From contig DASCRM010000017.1 in assembly GCA_034406555.1 (NCBI GenBank), positions 1-64,000 on the forward strand: a stretch of DNA of 64,000 nucleotides, written 5' to 3'. This stretch comes from SHYR01 sp034406555. Its GTDB lineage: Bacteria; Chloroflexota; Dehalococcoidia; UBA2979. Below, piece by piece: positions 8,829 through 17,156 of this stretch. The position numbers were made by a program, and so were the translations under genes. How positions within the stretch are numbered: position 1 is the first letter of the stretch; each line of letters starts with the position of its first letter. The notes under the pieces are model-generated. The model ran no database searches. It was given only the letters and a program-made list of their open reading frames with translations, and had not been told where the DNA came from.

Positions 8829-8961
8829 ATTCACGATTCTACGCAAATCTACGTGTTTCAGCCTCTAACGAGGAGCGTGATAAACTCGAAGACCCAACGA
8901 GCGAACGTCGCTTTCGGTCCCGCGGGCACACCCACACCTTCACAACGTAACAGAGGACGCC

Positions 8962-9837
8962 ATGGCCAGTTCAACCCGACCGCGCGAAGAGTCAATCAAG
9001 GCCAACGGCCTGCAATTCCAGTACCAGGAATGGGGCGATGTCCGCACCAAGCACGCGCTGGTTCTGCTGCACGGCTTCGCCGAGACGAAGGGCATCTGGG
9101 AAGAAGTCGGTCAGGAAATGGCCCGCGAATACCGCGTGATCGCGCTCGACCAGCGCGGCCACGGCAGCTCTGCCGCCGCCCCTGACAACGACTACAGCCG
9201 CGCGACACAGGTCGAAGACCTGGAGGCCGTGATCAGCGCGCTCGGTCTGCGCACCATCACGCTGGTCGGCCACGCGATGGGTGGGGCAAACGCGATGTGC
9301 TACGCCGCCGAACACCCGGACGTGGTGACGGCGCTGGTGATCATCGAGACCGCGCCGGAGGTGCTGCGAACCGGCATGGAGCGGCTACGCAAACTCACCA
9401 CCGGACCGAGTGAATTCACAACTATGGACGAGGTGATGGATCTCTACCGCGAGACCTATCCCGAGTCCACCACCGAGCAACTTGAGCGCCGCGTCCGAGG
9501 CTCGATCGTCGTCACCGACGAGGGCAGCTACACCTGGGCCTTCGACCGCGCCTTCCGCGACTCACGCATGCGCCCGCCGGAGCCGGACCCCGGTCAGCGC
9601 CGCCTGAACGACCTCTGGGATTGCGTCGACCGCGTGCAGTGCCCCGTGATGATCGTGCGCGGCGCGGAGACCGACATGCTCACCCCGGAGGCGATCCAGC
9701 GCGTGCAGCGCCGGATCATCGGTTCCCGCATCTCGCTGATCGAAGGTGCCGGCCACTTCGTGCCGACCGACCAGCCCTCGCCGCTCTCGCTGAACATCCG
9801 CGAGTTCCTGCAGAACCTCGCCGCGACGCCGGCGTAG
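8962..9837 (+). CDS. Alpha/beta hydrolase-fold protein with Ala at the nucleophile position
   Basis: 291 residues with a clear alpha/beta hydrolase core: oxyanion-side motif LLHGFAETKGIW, DQRGHGSS, and the acid and histidine parts in RGAETDMLTPEAI and GAGHFVPTDQP. The nucleophile elbow reads LVGHAMGG, with alanine at residue 105 where a serine (GHSMGG) is expected; the codon is GCG, one base from TCG. It is therefore either not a classical hydrolase, a non-catalytic binder, or carries a point mutation. GAGGA precedes ATG 8962. It lies just upstream of FabF. Confidence 0.85.
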   Translation: MASSTRPREESIKANGLQFQYQEWGDVRTKHALVLLHGFAETKGIWEEVGQEMAREYRVIALDQRGHGSSAAAPDNDYSRATQVEDLEAVISALGLRTITLVGHAMGGANAMCYAAEHPDVVTALVIIETAPEVLRTGMERLRKLTTGPSEFTTMDEVMDLYRETYPESTTEQLERRVRGSIVVTDEGSYTWAFDRAFRDSRMRPPEPDPGQRRLNDLWDCVDRVQCPVMIVRGAETDMLTPEAIQRVQRRIIGSRISLIEGAGHFVPTDQPSPLSLNIREFLQNLAATPA

Positions 9838-9859
9838 CCGTTGTTCAAGCGCCGACTGG

Positions 9860-9865
9860 TAGCAT
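9860..9865 (+). promoter_or_regulatory. -10-like TAGCAT 7 nt before ATG 9873 (leaderless start)
   Basis: TAGCAT sits seven bases before the preferred FabF start. An in-frame ATG at 9864 overlaps the hexamer, so the position of the hexamer favours 9873. Confidence 0.45.
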
Positions 9866-9872
9866 GGCAGTA

Positions 9873-11114
9873 ATGGAACGCACGATTCCTCGCGTCGTGA
9901 TCACGGGCCTCGGTGCCGTGACACCGATCGGCAACGACATCGGGTCGTTCTGGGAGGGGCTGCGCACCGGCAACAACGGTATCGGCCGCGTCACGCAGGT
10001 CGACCCGGACGACCTGCCCGTCCAGATCGCCGGCGAGGTCAATGACTTCGACCCGGAGCAGTACTTGGACCGCAAGGCCGCCCGCCGCAGCGGTCGCTTC
10101 ATTCAGCTCGCCGCCGCCGCCACGATGCAGGCGCTCGAAGACAGCAGCCTGCCGTTCACCAACGGAGCGGGCGACGAGATCGGCGTCGTGATGGCGACCT
10201 CCGGCGACGCTTTCAACATGGGCGAACCGTGGAACACGCTGCGGACACGCGGCGCTCACCGCGTCGACCCGCTGCTGATCACGCGCCACGGCCAGCACAT
10301 GGCCGCCGCCCGCGTCGCCCGCGAGCTGGGCCTGCGAGGCCCGAACACCACCATCAATACGGCTTGCGCCTCCGGCACCGACGCGCTCGGCCACGCCCTG
10401 AACATGATCCGCATGGGCCAGGCGCGCGCCGTGCTGGCCGGTGGTGCGGAGGCGATGATCACCCAGCTCTCGCTGGCCTCCATGGGCCGCCTGGGGGCGC
10501 TCTCGCAGAACAACGACGACCCGGAGCACGCCTCCCGCCCCTACGACCTCAACCGCGACGGCTTCGTGCTGGGCGAGGGAGCGGGTGTGCTGATGCTGGA
10601 GCGCGAAGACGAAGCGCTGGCGCGCGGCGCGCGCATCTACGGCGAACTCGCGGGCGTCGGCTGGTCTTTCGACGCCGCCGACGACGCCGCCCCGGACGCC
10701 GCGGGCCAGTCGCTGGCGATGCTGCGGGCGCTGCGCGATGCAGAACTCGAACCGGAGGCACTCGACTACATCAACGCCCACGGCACCAGCACGCAGCTCA
10801 ACGACAAGACGGAGACCGCGGCAATCAAGCTCGCACTGGGGCCGGAGAACGCTCAGAGGGTCGCGATCTCATCGACGAAGTCGATGACGGGACACCTCGC
10901 TGCCGGCGCGGGGGGCATCGAGGCGGTCGTCTCCGTACTGACGATGGAGCACGACCTGATCCCGCCGACGATCAACTACGTCACGCCCGACCCGGCCTGC
11001 GATCTCGATGTCGTCCCGAACGAGGCCCGTGAGGCGCACCTGGACGTGGTGCTCTCCAACTCGTTTGGCCTCGGCGGTCAGAACGCGAGCGCGATCTTCC
11101 GTCGCTACACGTAG
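9873..11114 (+). CDS. fabF: Beta-ketoacyl-ACP synthase II (FabF-like)
   Basis: 413 residues from ATG 9873, the usual FabF length. It has the MERTIPRVVITGLGAVTPIG start, the active-site cysteine C165 in NTACASGTDA, and the two catalytic histidines in NAHGTSTQLND and KSMTGHLAAGAGGIEA. It condenses malonyl-ACP with acyl-ACP in fatty acid elongation. No acyl carrier protein or malonyl transferase gene lies nearby, so it is an isolated copy that could serve lipid synthesis or a specialised pathway. An upstream in-frame ATG (9864) would add three residues. Two inverted hairpin repeats follow the stop codon and could end transcription. Confidence 0.92.
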   Translation: MERTIPRVVITGLGAVTPIGNDIGSFWEGLRTGNNGIGRVTQVDPDDLPVQIAGEVNDFDPEQYLDRKAARRSGRFIQLAAAATMQALEDSSLPFTNGAGDEIGVVMATSGDAFNMGEPWNTLRTRGAHRVDPLLITRHGQHMAAARVARELGLRGPNTTINTACASGTDALGHALNMIRMGQARAVLAGGAEAMITQLSLASMGRLGALSQNNDDPEHASRPYDLNRDGFVLGEGAGVLMLEREDEALARGARIYGELAGVGWSFDAADDAAPDAAGQSLAMLRALRDAELEPEALDYINAHGTSTQLNDKTETAAIKLALGPENAQRVAISSTKSMTGHLAAGAGGIEAVVSVLTMEHDLIPPTINYVTPDPACDLDVVPNEAREAHLDVVLSNSFGLGGQNASAIFRRYT

Positions 11115-11138
11115 GCGCTTGCCCGACGGGCCTTCCGC

Positions 11139-11163
11139 TCACCCTGAGCCTGTCGAAGGGTGA
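11139..11163. repeat. 25-nt hairpin repeat, copy 1 (7-bp arms, 11-nt loop)
   Basis: TCACCCT and AGGGTGA form a perfect 7-bp stem around loop GAGCCTGTCGA. The loop is the reverse complement of TCGACAGGCTC, which recurs in copies 2 and 3 with different arms. It lies 25 bp after the fabF stop codon and may act as its terminator or mRNA 3' end. Confidence 0.75.
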
Positions 11164-11193
11164 CTCAGTACCGCTCGCGCGTGGCAAACAGCG

Positions 11194-11218
11194 TCATGGT
11201 TCGACTGGCTCACCATGA
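11194..11218. repeat. 25-nt hairpin repeat, copy 2 (inverted relative to copy 1)
   Basis: TCATGGT and ACCATGA form a perfect 7-bp stem around loop TCGACTGGCTC. Compared with copy 1, both arms have changed together so that pairing is kept. The 30-bp stretch 11193-11222 recurs in reverse orientation at 48423-48452 with one mismatch. Confidence 0.8.
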
Positions 11219-11276
11219 GCGGTCTGGGACGCGAAAGAACCACGATCTGCCGCGAAGCTTTGTGGCCCCTGGGGGG

Positions 11277-11780
11277 TTAGCCCTCGACGATCTCCACGGA
11301 GGTGATCGACGTGCCCGGCTCTCGGTCGGTATCTGGGTCGCGTACGCGCAGCGCGAGCATCACATCGATGCCCTCGTCGATCGCGCCGAACGCGGTGTAG
11401 TTGCCCGTCAGGTGTGGGGCGGCGTCAAGCATCAGGTAGAACTGCGAGCCGTTTGTGCCCGGTCCCGCGTTCGCCATGCCGATCACGCCCTGCTCGAACG
11501 GTAGGTCGTTGAGCTCATCCTGGAACGAGTAGCCGGGGCCGCCGGTACCGGTACCCGTCGGGTCACCACCCTGTGCGACGAAGCCGGGGATCACGCGATG
11601 GAAGGTGACGCCATCGTAGAAACCTTCGCGGGCGAGGAAGACAAAGTTGTTGACGCTGATCGGCGCAAGGTCCGGGCGGAGCTTGATCGAGATGTCGCCC
11701 ACCTCCGTGTGCATCACGGCGCGGTAATCCTTCTCGACATCGATCGTCATCTCGGGAGGGGCGTCCCAGCTGGCTGCCAT
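11277..11780 (-). CDS. Cyclophilin-type peptidyl-prolyl cis-trans isomerase
   Basis: 167 residues, a single cytoplasmic cyclophilin domain without signal peptide. Diagnostic motifs are FHRVIPGFVAQGGDPTGTGTGG, where the catalytic arginine follows FH, and GMANAGPGTNGSQFYL. The position usually held by a tryptophan or histidine near HLDGRHTVFG reads HLTGNYTAFG, as in many small bacterial cyclophilins. It catalyses proline isomerisation during protein folding. It converges on fabF, with the two hairpin repeats between them. Confidence 0.92.
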   Translation of the reverse strand: MAASWDAPPEMTIDVEKDYRAVMHTEVGDISIKLRPDLAPISVNNFVFLAREGFYDGVTFHRVIPGFVAQGGDPTGTGTGGPGYSFQDELNDLPFEQGVIGMANAGPGTNGSQFYLMLDAAPHLTGNYTAFGAIDEGIDVMLALRVRDPDTDREPGTSITSVEIVEG

Positions 11781-11874
11781 GGCGGTCGCTTCCTTTCGCG
11801 GTCGTCGGTCGCGCCAGCATAGCGGCGCGCGGCGCTGCGATCCTGCGAGCGGTCGAGATCGTCAGGCGCTACGC

Positions 11875-12700
11875 TCAGGCCACCTCGGAGAGCTGGATCG
11901 GGGAGTTGAAGCCCTTCAGCTCAACCGGGCCTGAGTCGCTGAAGGCGTGCCCCTTGCCCATGCTCAACTCGCGCACCACTCCCGCGACGAGGATCTGGCC
12001 GGCGTCCGCCGCATTGCAGATGCGCGCAGCGAGATTGACGACGCTGCCGAAGAGGTCGCCACCATCCTCGATCGGCTCGCCGGCAAGCGAGGCCGATGCG
12101 GACGTGCAGCGACTCGTTGGCAGCATCTTCATTGTGCTTCGCCATCGTGTTCTGAATATCAATCGCGCAACTGACACCGTTCGCCGCCGAGAGGAACGAC
12201 GCCATCATGCCGTCACCGGTGTGCTTCACCTCGTTGCCCGCATTGGCCGCTATTGCCTCGCGAATGATGCCGTTGTGGACACGCAGCAGCTCCACCGTCC
12301 GCTCATCGCCGAGCCGTTAGGTGAGCTGCACTGAGCCTTCGAGGTCCGTGAACAGGATGGTGCGGACGGAGCGATCACGAGTTGGCCCCTGCAGCTCGAT
12401 CGGTTGTGGCACGGACGGTATCGCGCCATCGGTGCCCAGCATCGCCGCGACCGCCCCCTGCTCCACCGGGATCACGAGGTCTGCGATCAACCCGTTGTCC
12501 TCGCTGTGGACCGCGTTCGCGGACTCAATGTTCGGCGCTTCCAGCAGGCAGAAGAGCCTGCCGGACTCCTCGTTGTGCCAGTACGTGTGGAACGCGACCC
12601 CGTGCTTCGCCCGGATGGCCAGGTCAGCGTCATGTGCGTCGGCGATTTCCTGTGGCGTGAAGCCCGGATCAACGGTGTGCAGGTCCATGAACATGCCCAT
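11875..12700 (-). pseudogene. DUF4242-adenylate/guanylate cyclase fusion, broken by a TAA stop and a +1 frameshift
   Basis: From ATG 12700 (MGMFMDLHTVDPGF) the first ~100 residues match the DUF4242 / SCO4226-type ferredoxin-like domain (HGVAFHTYWHNEESGRLFCL). A class III nucleotide cyclase domain follows: FTDLEGSVQLT and KHTGDGMMASF carry the two metal-binding aspartates, and DLFGSVVNLAARI continues the fold. An in-frame TAA at 12317-12319 replaces what is probably a glutamine codon (LT-Q-RLGDERT; CAA to TAA). A one-base insertion at the AA pair 12085-12086 then shifts the frame at RIGLA/AGEPIEDGGD. Repaired, the protein would have about 274 residues. It may be dead or mis-sequenced. Confidence 0.8.
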
Positions 12701-12787
12701 GCGACTCACCCACGCTACGCGGCCTGAAATCGGCGCTGCCAACCGTTCTACCAGAGAGCCCTGATCTCGGCTACCTCAGCCCGGAGG

Positions 12788-13171
12788 CTACTCCCCGAGG
12801 CGCAACTCGCCGCTCCACTCCTCGGTGCCGATCGCGAGTGTGCAGACGAGCCGATCGACGAGCGCGGGCCATTCACCGGCGGTGCCCTCCACGACAAAGT
12901 TCGCGCGCACATCGGCCGCGCCGGTCTCCGCGTCGGGCTCGACGGCCCCGCCGTCGCCATCGAGCGAGGCGTAGAGCTCCGCGGTGCCCGCGGTGAGCGT
13001 CAGCTCACCCTCCTCGAGTGCCACTTCGCCCCCGGGGCCACGCCGCCAGCCGAAAGAGGCGGTCACGTCCCAGCCCTCCGCATCGCCATCGAGGTCGACA
13101 CGCACGCGGCCGTCGAGCAGGTCTTCCCGCTCGCTCACCTCGCCGTGCATGCGCCTCTGTTCGAGAGCCAT
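12788..13171 (-). CDS. Hypothetical beta-rich protein
   Basis: 127 residues, acidic, with alternating hydrophobic strands (VRVDLDGDAEGWDVTASFGW, GELTLTAGTAELYASL, EEWSGELRLGE) that suggest an all-beta fold. There are no membrane segments, signal peptide or cysteine motif, and only one cysteine. I do not recognise a family. The start ATG 13171 is supported by a TAGAAT hexamer six bases upstream. It lies next to a zinc-ribbon gene on the same strand and upstream of the broken cyclase. Confidence 0.6.
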   Translation of the reverse strand: MALEQRRMHGEVSEREDLLDGRVRVDLDGDAEGWDVTASFGWRRGPGGEVALEEGELTLTAGTAELYASLDGDGGAVEPDAETGAADVRANFVVEGTAGEWPALVDRLVCTLAIGTEEWSGELRLGE

Positions 13172-13177
13172 GTACCG

Positions 13178-13183
13178 ATTCTA
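13178..13183 (-). promoter_or_regulatory. -10-like TAGAAT 6 nt before ATG 13171 (leaderless start)
   Basis: On the minus strand TAGAAT is followed by CGGTAC and then ATG, the same geometry as at ten other genes in the window. Confidence 0.5.
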
Positions 13184-13195
13184 GAGGCGGGACTC

Positions 13196-13345
13196 TCAGG
13201 CGGCGGTCGGTGGCGTTATTGTCACGCGTGGCGGCCACGTGTAGGCGAGCAGCCCGCACTGCAAACACGAGTAGTACGCATCGTTCAGCTCCTCTATGCG
13301 GGCAACGGTCCCCTTGCATCGCGGGCAGGCGTCGAACATCAACAT
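13196..13345 (-). CDS. Small zinc-ribbon protein
   Basis: 49 residues from ATG 13345, which is preceded by GAGGGAG at the right distance. Two CxxC knuckles, CPRC and CLQC, are separated by about 20 residues, making a single zinc ribbon (ACPRCKGTVARIEELNDAYYSCLQCGLL). Such small ribbons bind nucleic acid or protein, but the partner cannot be told. The frame is open much further upstream, but that part does not look like protein. Confidence 0.7.
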   Translation of the reverse strand: MLMFDACPRCKGTVARIEELNDAYYSCLQCGLLAYTWPPRVTITPPTAA

Positions 13346-13475
13346 CGGACACTCCCTCGCTGGTCGCTGTGCAGCGGTCATCGTGCGAGCGCGTGAAGAG
13401 GCTGCACCGGGAATGTAGTGATTTCGTAAACGTTCAGACTCGCCCGTTGGGTCGGCGCCGCCGTGCCACCTGTTG

Positions 13476-15683
13476 CTACCTGTTGCCGCGTGTGAGCAGC
13501 CAGACCGCGGCCGTGACCACCACCGAGGTTGCGACGCCCGCCCACACGGCGGACGAGACGCCGTCCTGACGGTAGTAGGAGAGCGCACTCGGGAGGCGCC
13601 GCTGGATCGCCCTCGTCGCCTGCCCGAGGTTCACGGACGGCTCAGCCGTCCAGCGCTCGCCGAACGGCAGGCTCTGCGCGGGCTCCCACGACGGAGGCCC
13701 GTAGTCCGCGCGCTCGCGCTCGCGTTCCGGCGGCGAATCGTACTGGGGCGGTTCCTCGGGCATCGGCACGGGCTCATCATGAGGTTCGTGGTTTGGCTCC
13801 TCGCCGAAGGATCGATCTTCCTCAGCCGCGACGGGTTCTTCGGCCCGAGGTTCGGCTTCGGGGGCGGCCGCAGCCTCGGGTGCGGGCTCCGACGACGCGG
13901 GAGTCGAGCCGTTGGCTGGCCGCTCGCGCGGCACATCGATCTGCTGGCGCATGTAGTCGCGCACCGACTGCGTGCCCTCGTCCTCCGTCATGTAGTCGCG
14001 CGGTCGCGGCGTCGTGGGACGCGGCGATGCTTCATCTGCTGGGGTCGCGCGCCCGACTTCCTGTGCAGCGTCTTGCATCTCTGTGGCCTCCGACGGCTCC
14101 GGGGGAGGAGGGTCATGCTCCGGGTCGGCATCAATCATCGGCATCTTTGCTGGCGGAGGTTCGCGTGACGGCGGGGGCGCTGCGGCGTGTTCGGGCGGTT
14201 CCGCGACGGCGGTGACCGCCGCGACTGGCTCGGTCGCGTGCTCCGCGTCACCCTCGCTGGTCGGCGGCAGCGTGGCGCCTGCCTCGAAGAAGGCTGCGGG
14301 ATCCTCGGGCGTCAGCGGCTCGGCGGGCAGCGCCGCCTTCGGCTTCGGCTGGCGGGCCAGCATCACCAGCCCAGCGGCGATGAACCACAACGCAGCGAAT
14401 GTGATCAGCGCGCCGTTGTACGAGCCCATCGCGTCGTAGTACGCGCCGGCGACGAACGGTCCGGTCGCGCTGAAGATGATCGTGACCGGCATCCCCGCAC
14501 TGCGCACGGCGCCGAGGTAGCGACGGCCGAAGAACTGTGCCCAGATCACCTCGCTCAGCGGCACCATGCCACCGATGCCCCAGCCGAAGAGGACGAACGT
14601 GACGACCATCAGCTCCAGCGACCCCGTGGCCGCCACGGGCACCATCGCCACCGCCGATGCCCCCGACATCACGAAGGAGAACGAGACCAATCCGCGGACG
14701 GGGAGGTACTGCATCGCCCAGCCCCACGCGAACTTCGAGACGATCGCCGAGCCACCCTGAGCCGCCACGATCAGGGCCGCGTCGCTGCGGCTGTATCCGT
14801 TGTCCGTGAGGAAGGGGATCGAGTGGAAGATCAGCGAGATCAGCCCGACCATCGCGAACCCGAAGGCGACGATCAGCAACCACATTGCGAGCGTCCGCAC
14901 CGCCTCGCCCCGGGTGCGTGAGCTCGCGTACTCCTCACGCGCGACCGCAACAGCCTCCGCGTCCGCAGCCTCGCCCTCGATCTTGCCGTCGGGTAGCAGT
15001 CCGAAGTCCTCCGGCTCGCGGCGCATGATCAGCGCCACCGGATAGACGAGCACCCACGAGACCACGCCCATCACCACCCAGGCGTCGCGCCAGCCCAGCG
15101 CATCGACAACCGGGACCATCACCAGCGGCGTGACGATGCTCGAGGCCGAGAAGCCGAGCGAGGCCATCGAGATCGCCCACCCTCGCCGCTCGACGAACCA
15201 CTTGGAGACGGTCACGTTGACGACGAGGTTGCCGACCAGCACGAAGCCGATCGTGAAGACCACGCCCCGCAGCACGATGAACTGCCAGAGTTCCTGCACC
15301 TGCGATACCGCCAGCAGGGTGCCGCCGACGATTGTGATGCCGATGACCATCAACGGGCGCGCACCAACACGATCGACGTAGCCGCCGATGAAGAACCCAA
15401 TCAGTCCGGAGACCCCGGTACCGAGCGAGGTGGCGATCGTGAACTGCGCTCGTGTCCAGCCCAGGTCCTCCGACATCGGACGCAGGAAGATGCCGGAGAC
15501 GCCGCCCTGCGCGCTCGTGCTGACGAACAGCGCAACCATCGCGCCCAACACCATCCACCAGCCGTAGAAGATGCGCGGGCGAGCAGCCACCGGGGTGGGG
15601 GCTGGGGCGACGACGTGTGACTGCGTCACTGGGGGCTCGCTCACGGGGAGATGCGCAACGGTCTGCGCCCTTGAGCCAATCAT
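13476..15683 (-). CDS. MFS transporter with long acidic C-terminal tail and extra terminal membrane helix
   Basis: 735 residues from ATG 15683. Residues ~35-460 form an MFS carrier whose first helix carries RIFYGWWMV, as in oxalate/formate antiporter-type families. About 240 residues of Pro/Glu/Ala-rich, low-complexity tail follow, containing PRDYM and, ten residues later, RDYM, plus ADYGPPSW. The protein ends with a predicted membrane helix (SSAVWAGVATSVVVTAAVWLL) and RGNR. The MFS at 17157-19277 has the same kind of tail. Substrate unknown; anion/carboxylate transport is a family-level guess. The start lacks a clear ribosome binding site, and a GTG around 15650 is an alternative. Confidence 0.85.
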   Translation of the reverse strand: MIGSRAQTVAHLPVSEPPVTQSHVVAPAPTPVAARPRIFYGWWMVLGAMVALFVSTSAQGGVSGIFLRPMSEDLGWTRAQFTIATSLGTGVSGLIGFFIGGYVDRVGARPLMVIGITIVGGTLLAVSQVQELWQFIVLRGVVFTIGFVLVGNLVVNVTVSKWFVERRGWAISMASLGFSASSIVTPLVMVPVVDALGWRDAWVVMGVVSWVLVYPVALIMRREPEDFGLLPDGKIEGEAADAEAVAVAREEYASSRTRGEAVRTLAMWLLIVAFGFAMVGLISLIFHSIPFLTDNGYSRSDAALIVAAQGGSAIVSKFAWGWAMQYLPVRGLVSFSFVMSGASAVAMVPVAATGSLELMVVTFVLFGWGIGGMVPLSEVIWAQFFGRRYLGAVRSAGMPVTIIFSATGPFVAGAYYDAMGSYNGALITFAALWFIAAGLVMLARQPKPKAALPAEPLTPEDPAAFFEAGATLPPTSEGDAEHATEPVAAVTAVAEPPEHAAAPPPSREPPPAKMPMIDADPEHDPPPPEPSEATEMQDAAQEVGRATPADEASPRPTTPRPRDYMTEDEGTQSVRDYMRQQIDVPRERPANGSTPASSEPAPEAAAAPEAEPRAEEPVAAEEDRSFGEEPNHEPHDEPVPMPEEPPQYDSPPERERERADYGPPSWEPAQSLPFGERWTAEPSVNLGQATRAIQRRLPSALSYYRQDGVSSAVWAGVATSVVVTAAVWLLTRGNR

Positions 15684-15748
15684 ACCCACAGGAACGATCG
15701 AGGCATAGATCGATGCCCTCCCCGATCGAGGCTGACGCGATGCGCGTG

Positions 15749-15754
15749 TACACT
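15749..15754 (+). promoter_or_regulatory. -10-like TACACT 6 nt before ATG 15761 (leaderless start)
   Basis: TACACT followed by CCCGCC and ATG. This supports a small gene at 15761 that has no ribosome binding site. Confidence 0.45.
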
Positions 15755-15760
15755 CCCGCC

Positions 15761-15997
15761 ATGGCTGGCAGCACGACCTGCATGGCGATCGATTGCCGGT
15801 GGCTGCGCCGCACCATCGAATCCGGGCAGAGTCAGAACCCGTTTCGCACGCTCTGTACGCACATCGTGCGTGACGGCAGCGACTGCGTCGGACCGTTCCT
15901 GGAGGACATGGAGACGGACTGCCGTCTCTGGGAGCCGAACGAGCGGCTGGCGGCCCGCCTCCCCTCGTCCGTTCGCGATGGCTGGCAGTGGCAGTAG
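15761..15997 (+). CDS. Small cysteine-containing protein of unknown function
   Basis: 78 residues with five cysteines (positions 7, 12, 32, 42, 54) and a conserved-looking core (CMAIDCRWLRRTIESG, DCVGPFLEDMETDCRLWEP). The spacing might bind a metal or an Fe-S cluster, but no known motif is matched. It is divergent from the MFS gene 13476-15683, and its start is placed by the TACACT hexamer. It could be a chance reading frame, but codon usage and composition look like protein. Confidence 0.5.
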   Translation: MAGSTTCMAIDCRWLRRTIESGQSQNPFRTLCTHIVRDGSDCVGPFLEDMETDCRLWEPNERLAARLPSSVRDGWQWQ

Positions 15998-16151
15998 GCT
16001 CTATCCGCAGCCCGCGATAGTCGTCGCGGCGGCTTCGGCGTAGACTGCTGCAAGATTCAAGCTCAGCGCCTATGCGTGCTGCGCTCTCCCCGCCCTTCCC
16101 GTCAGCGAGGGGCATGCCACGTAGTCGCTCATGGGCCGAAGGGGAGACCCG

Positions 16152-17138
16152 ATGGCCAGCGACGTGACTGAACGACTCGCCCGCTCCGACGACGCGACCC
16201 CGATCTCCGACGAGCAACGCGCCGAGGTCGACTCGTCACGCGCCGAGACGCAGCCGACGAGGCGCGCGACGGTGCCGGCGCTCGAAGAGATGCTGTACGA
16301 GCCGCTGCCGGTGCTCGACCACGGCTTCGTGCGGGTGATCGACTACATGGGCGATGACGCGGCAATCGTGCAGGCCGCACGCGTCTCCTACGGCAAAGGC
16401 ACCAAGCGCACCCGCGAGGATGCCGGTCTGATCCGTTACCTGATGCGCAACTGGCACACCACGCCCTTCGAGATGTGCGAGATCAAGTACCACGTGAAGC
16501 TGCCGATCTTCGTCGCCCGCCAGTGGATCCGGCACCGTACGGCGAACGTCAACGAGTACTCCGCGCGCTACTCGATCCTCGACAACGAGTTCTACCTGCC
16601 CGCGCCGGAGCAGATGGCGGCCCAGTCGACCTCGAACCGCCAGGGGCGCGGCGAGGCGCTATCGGCCGACGAGTCCGCGCGCGTCTACGAGCTGCTACGC
16701 GAGGACGCGGAGCGCGCCTACGGCCATTACGCGGAGCTGCTGAACGAGGACGCGGATGGCAACCTCGTCGACCCCGACAAGCCCGGGCTGGCGCGCGAAC
16801 TGGCGCGCATGAACCTCTCGCTGAACTTCTACACGCAGTGGTACTGGAAGATCGATCTGCACAACTTGCTGCACTTCCTCTGGCTGCGGAACGCTGCCCA
16901 CGCGCAATACGAGATCCGCGCCTACGCGGATGTCATGCTGGACACCGTACAGCGCTGGGTGCCGCTCGCCTTCGACGCCTTCAGCGACTACCGCGTCGGC
17001 GGCGCGCAGCTCTCAGGCAAGGGCCTCGATGTCGTCCGCAAGCTGCTCGCCGGCGAAGAGGTCGAGCAGAAGGCCAGCGGCATGTCACCGGCCGAGTGGC
17101 GCGAGTTGATGGCCGTGCTCGGCCGAGACGCAGGCTAG
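16152..17138 (+). CDS. thyX: Flavin-dependent thymidylate synthase
   Basis: 328 residues from ATG 16152, chosen because AAGGGGAG lies six bases upstream; an ATG at 16131 precedes that site and is unlikely. The ThyX signature is RHRTANVNEYSARYS around residue 130, in the RHRT..NEYS.RYS form common in this family. NFYTQWYWKIDLHNLLHFLWLR and EIRAYADVM follow as expected for the FAD/dUMP fold. It makes dTMP from dUMP using methylene-tetrahydrofolate and FADH2. An N-terminal extension of ~40 residues is charged and probably disordered. The gene lies between two tail-bearing MFS genes. Confidence 0.95.
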   Translation: MASDVTERLARSDDATPISDEQRAEVDSSRAETQPTRRATVPALEEMLYEPLPVLDHGFVRVIDYMGDDAAIVQAARVSYGKGTKRTREDAGLIRYLMRNWHTTPFEMCEIKYHVKLPIFVARQWIRHRTANVNEYSARYSILDNEFYLPAPEQMAAQSTSNRQGRGEALSADESARVYELLREDAERAYGHYAELLNEDADGNLVDPDKPGLARELARMNLSLNFYTQWYWKIDLHNLLHFLWLRNAAHAQYEIRAYADVMLDTVQRWVPLAFDAFSDYRVGGAQLSGKGLDVVRKLLAGEEVEQKASGMSPAEWRELMAVLGRDAG

Positions 17139-17156
17139 CAAGCACCCCGCGGGGCG

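Noticed and set aside
6957..8846. A long open frame (629 codons) on the minus strand opposite the sirtuin and Asp-box genes
   Set aside because: It is the antisense shadow of two clear plus-strand genes; its translation is Arg/Ala-rich and has no motif.
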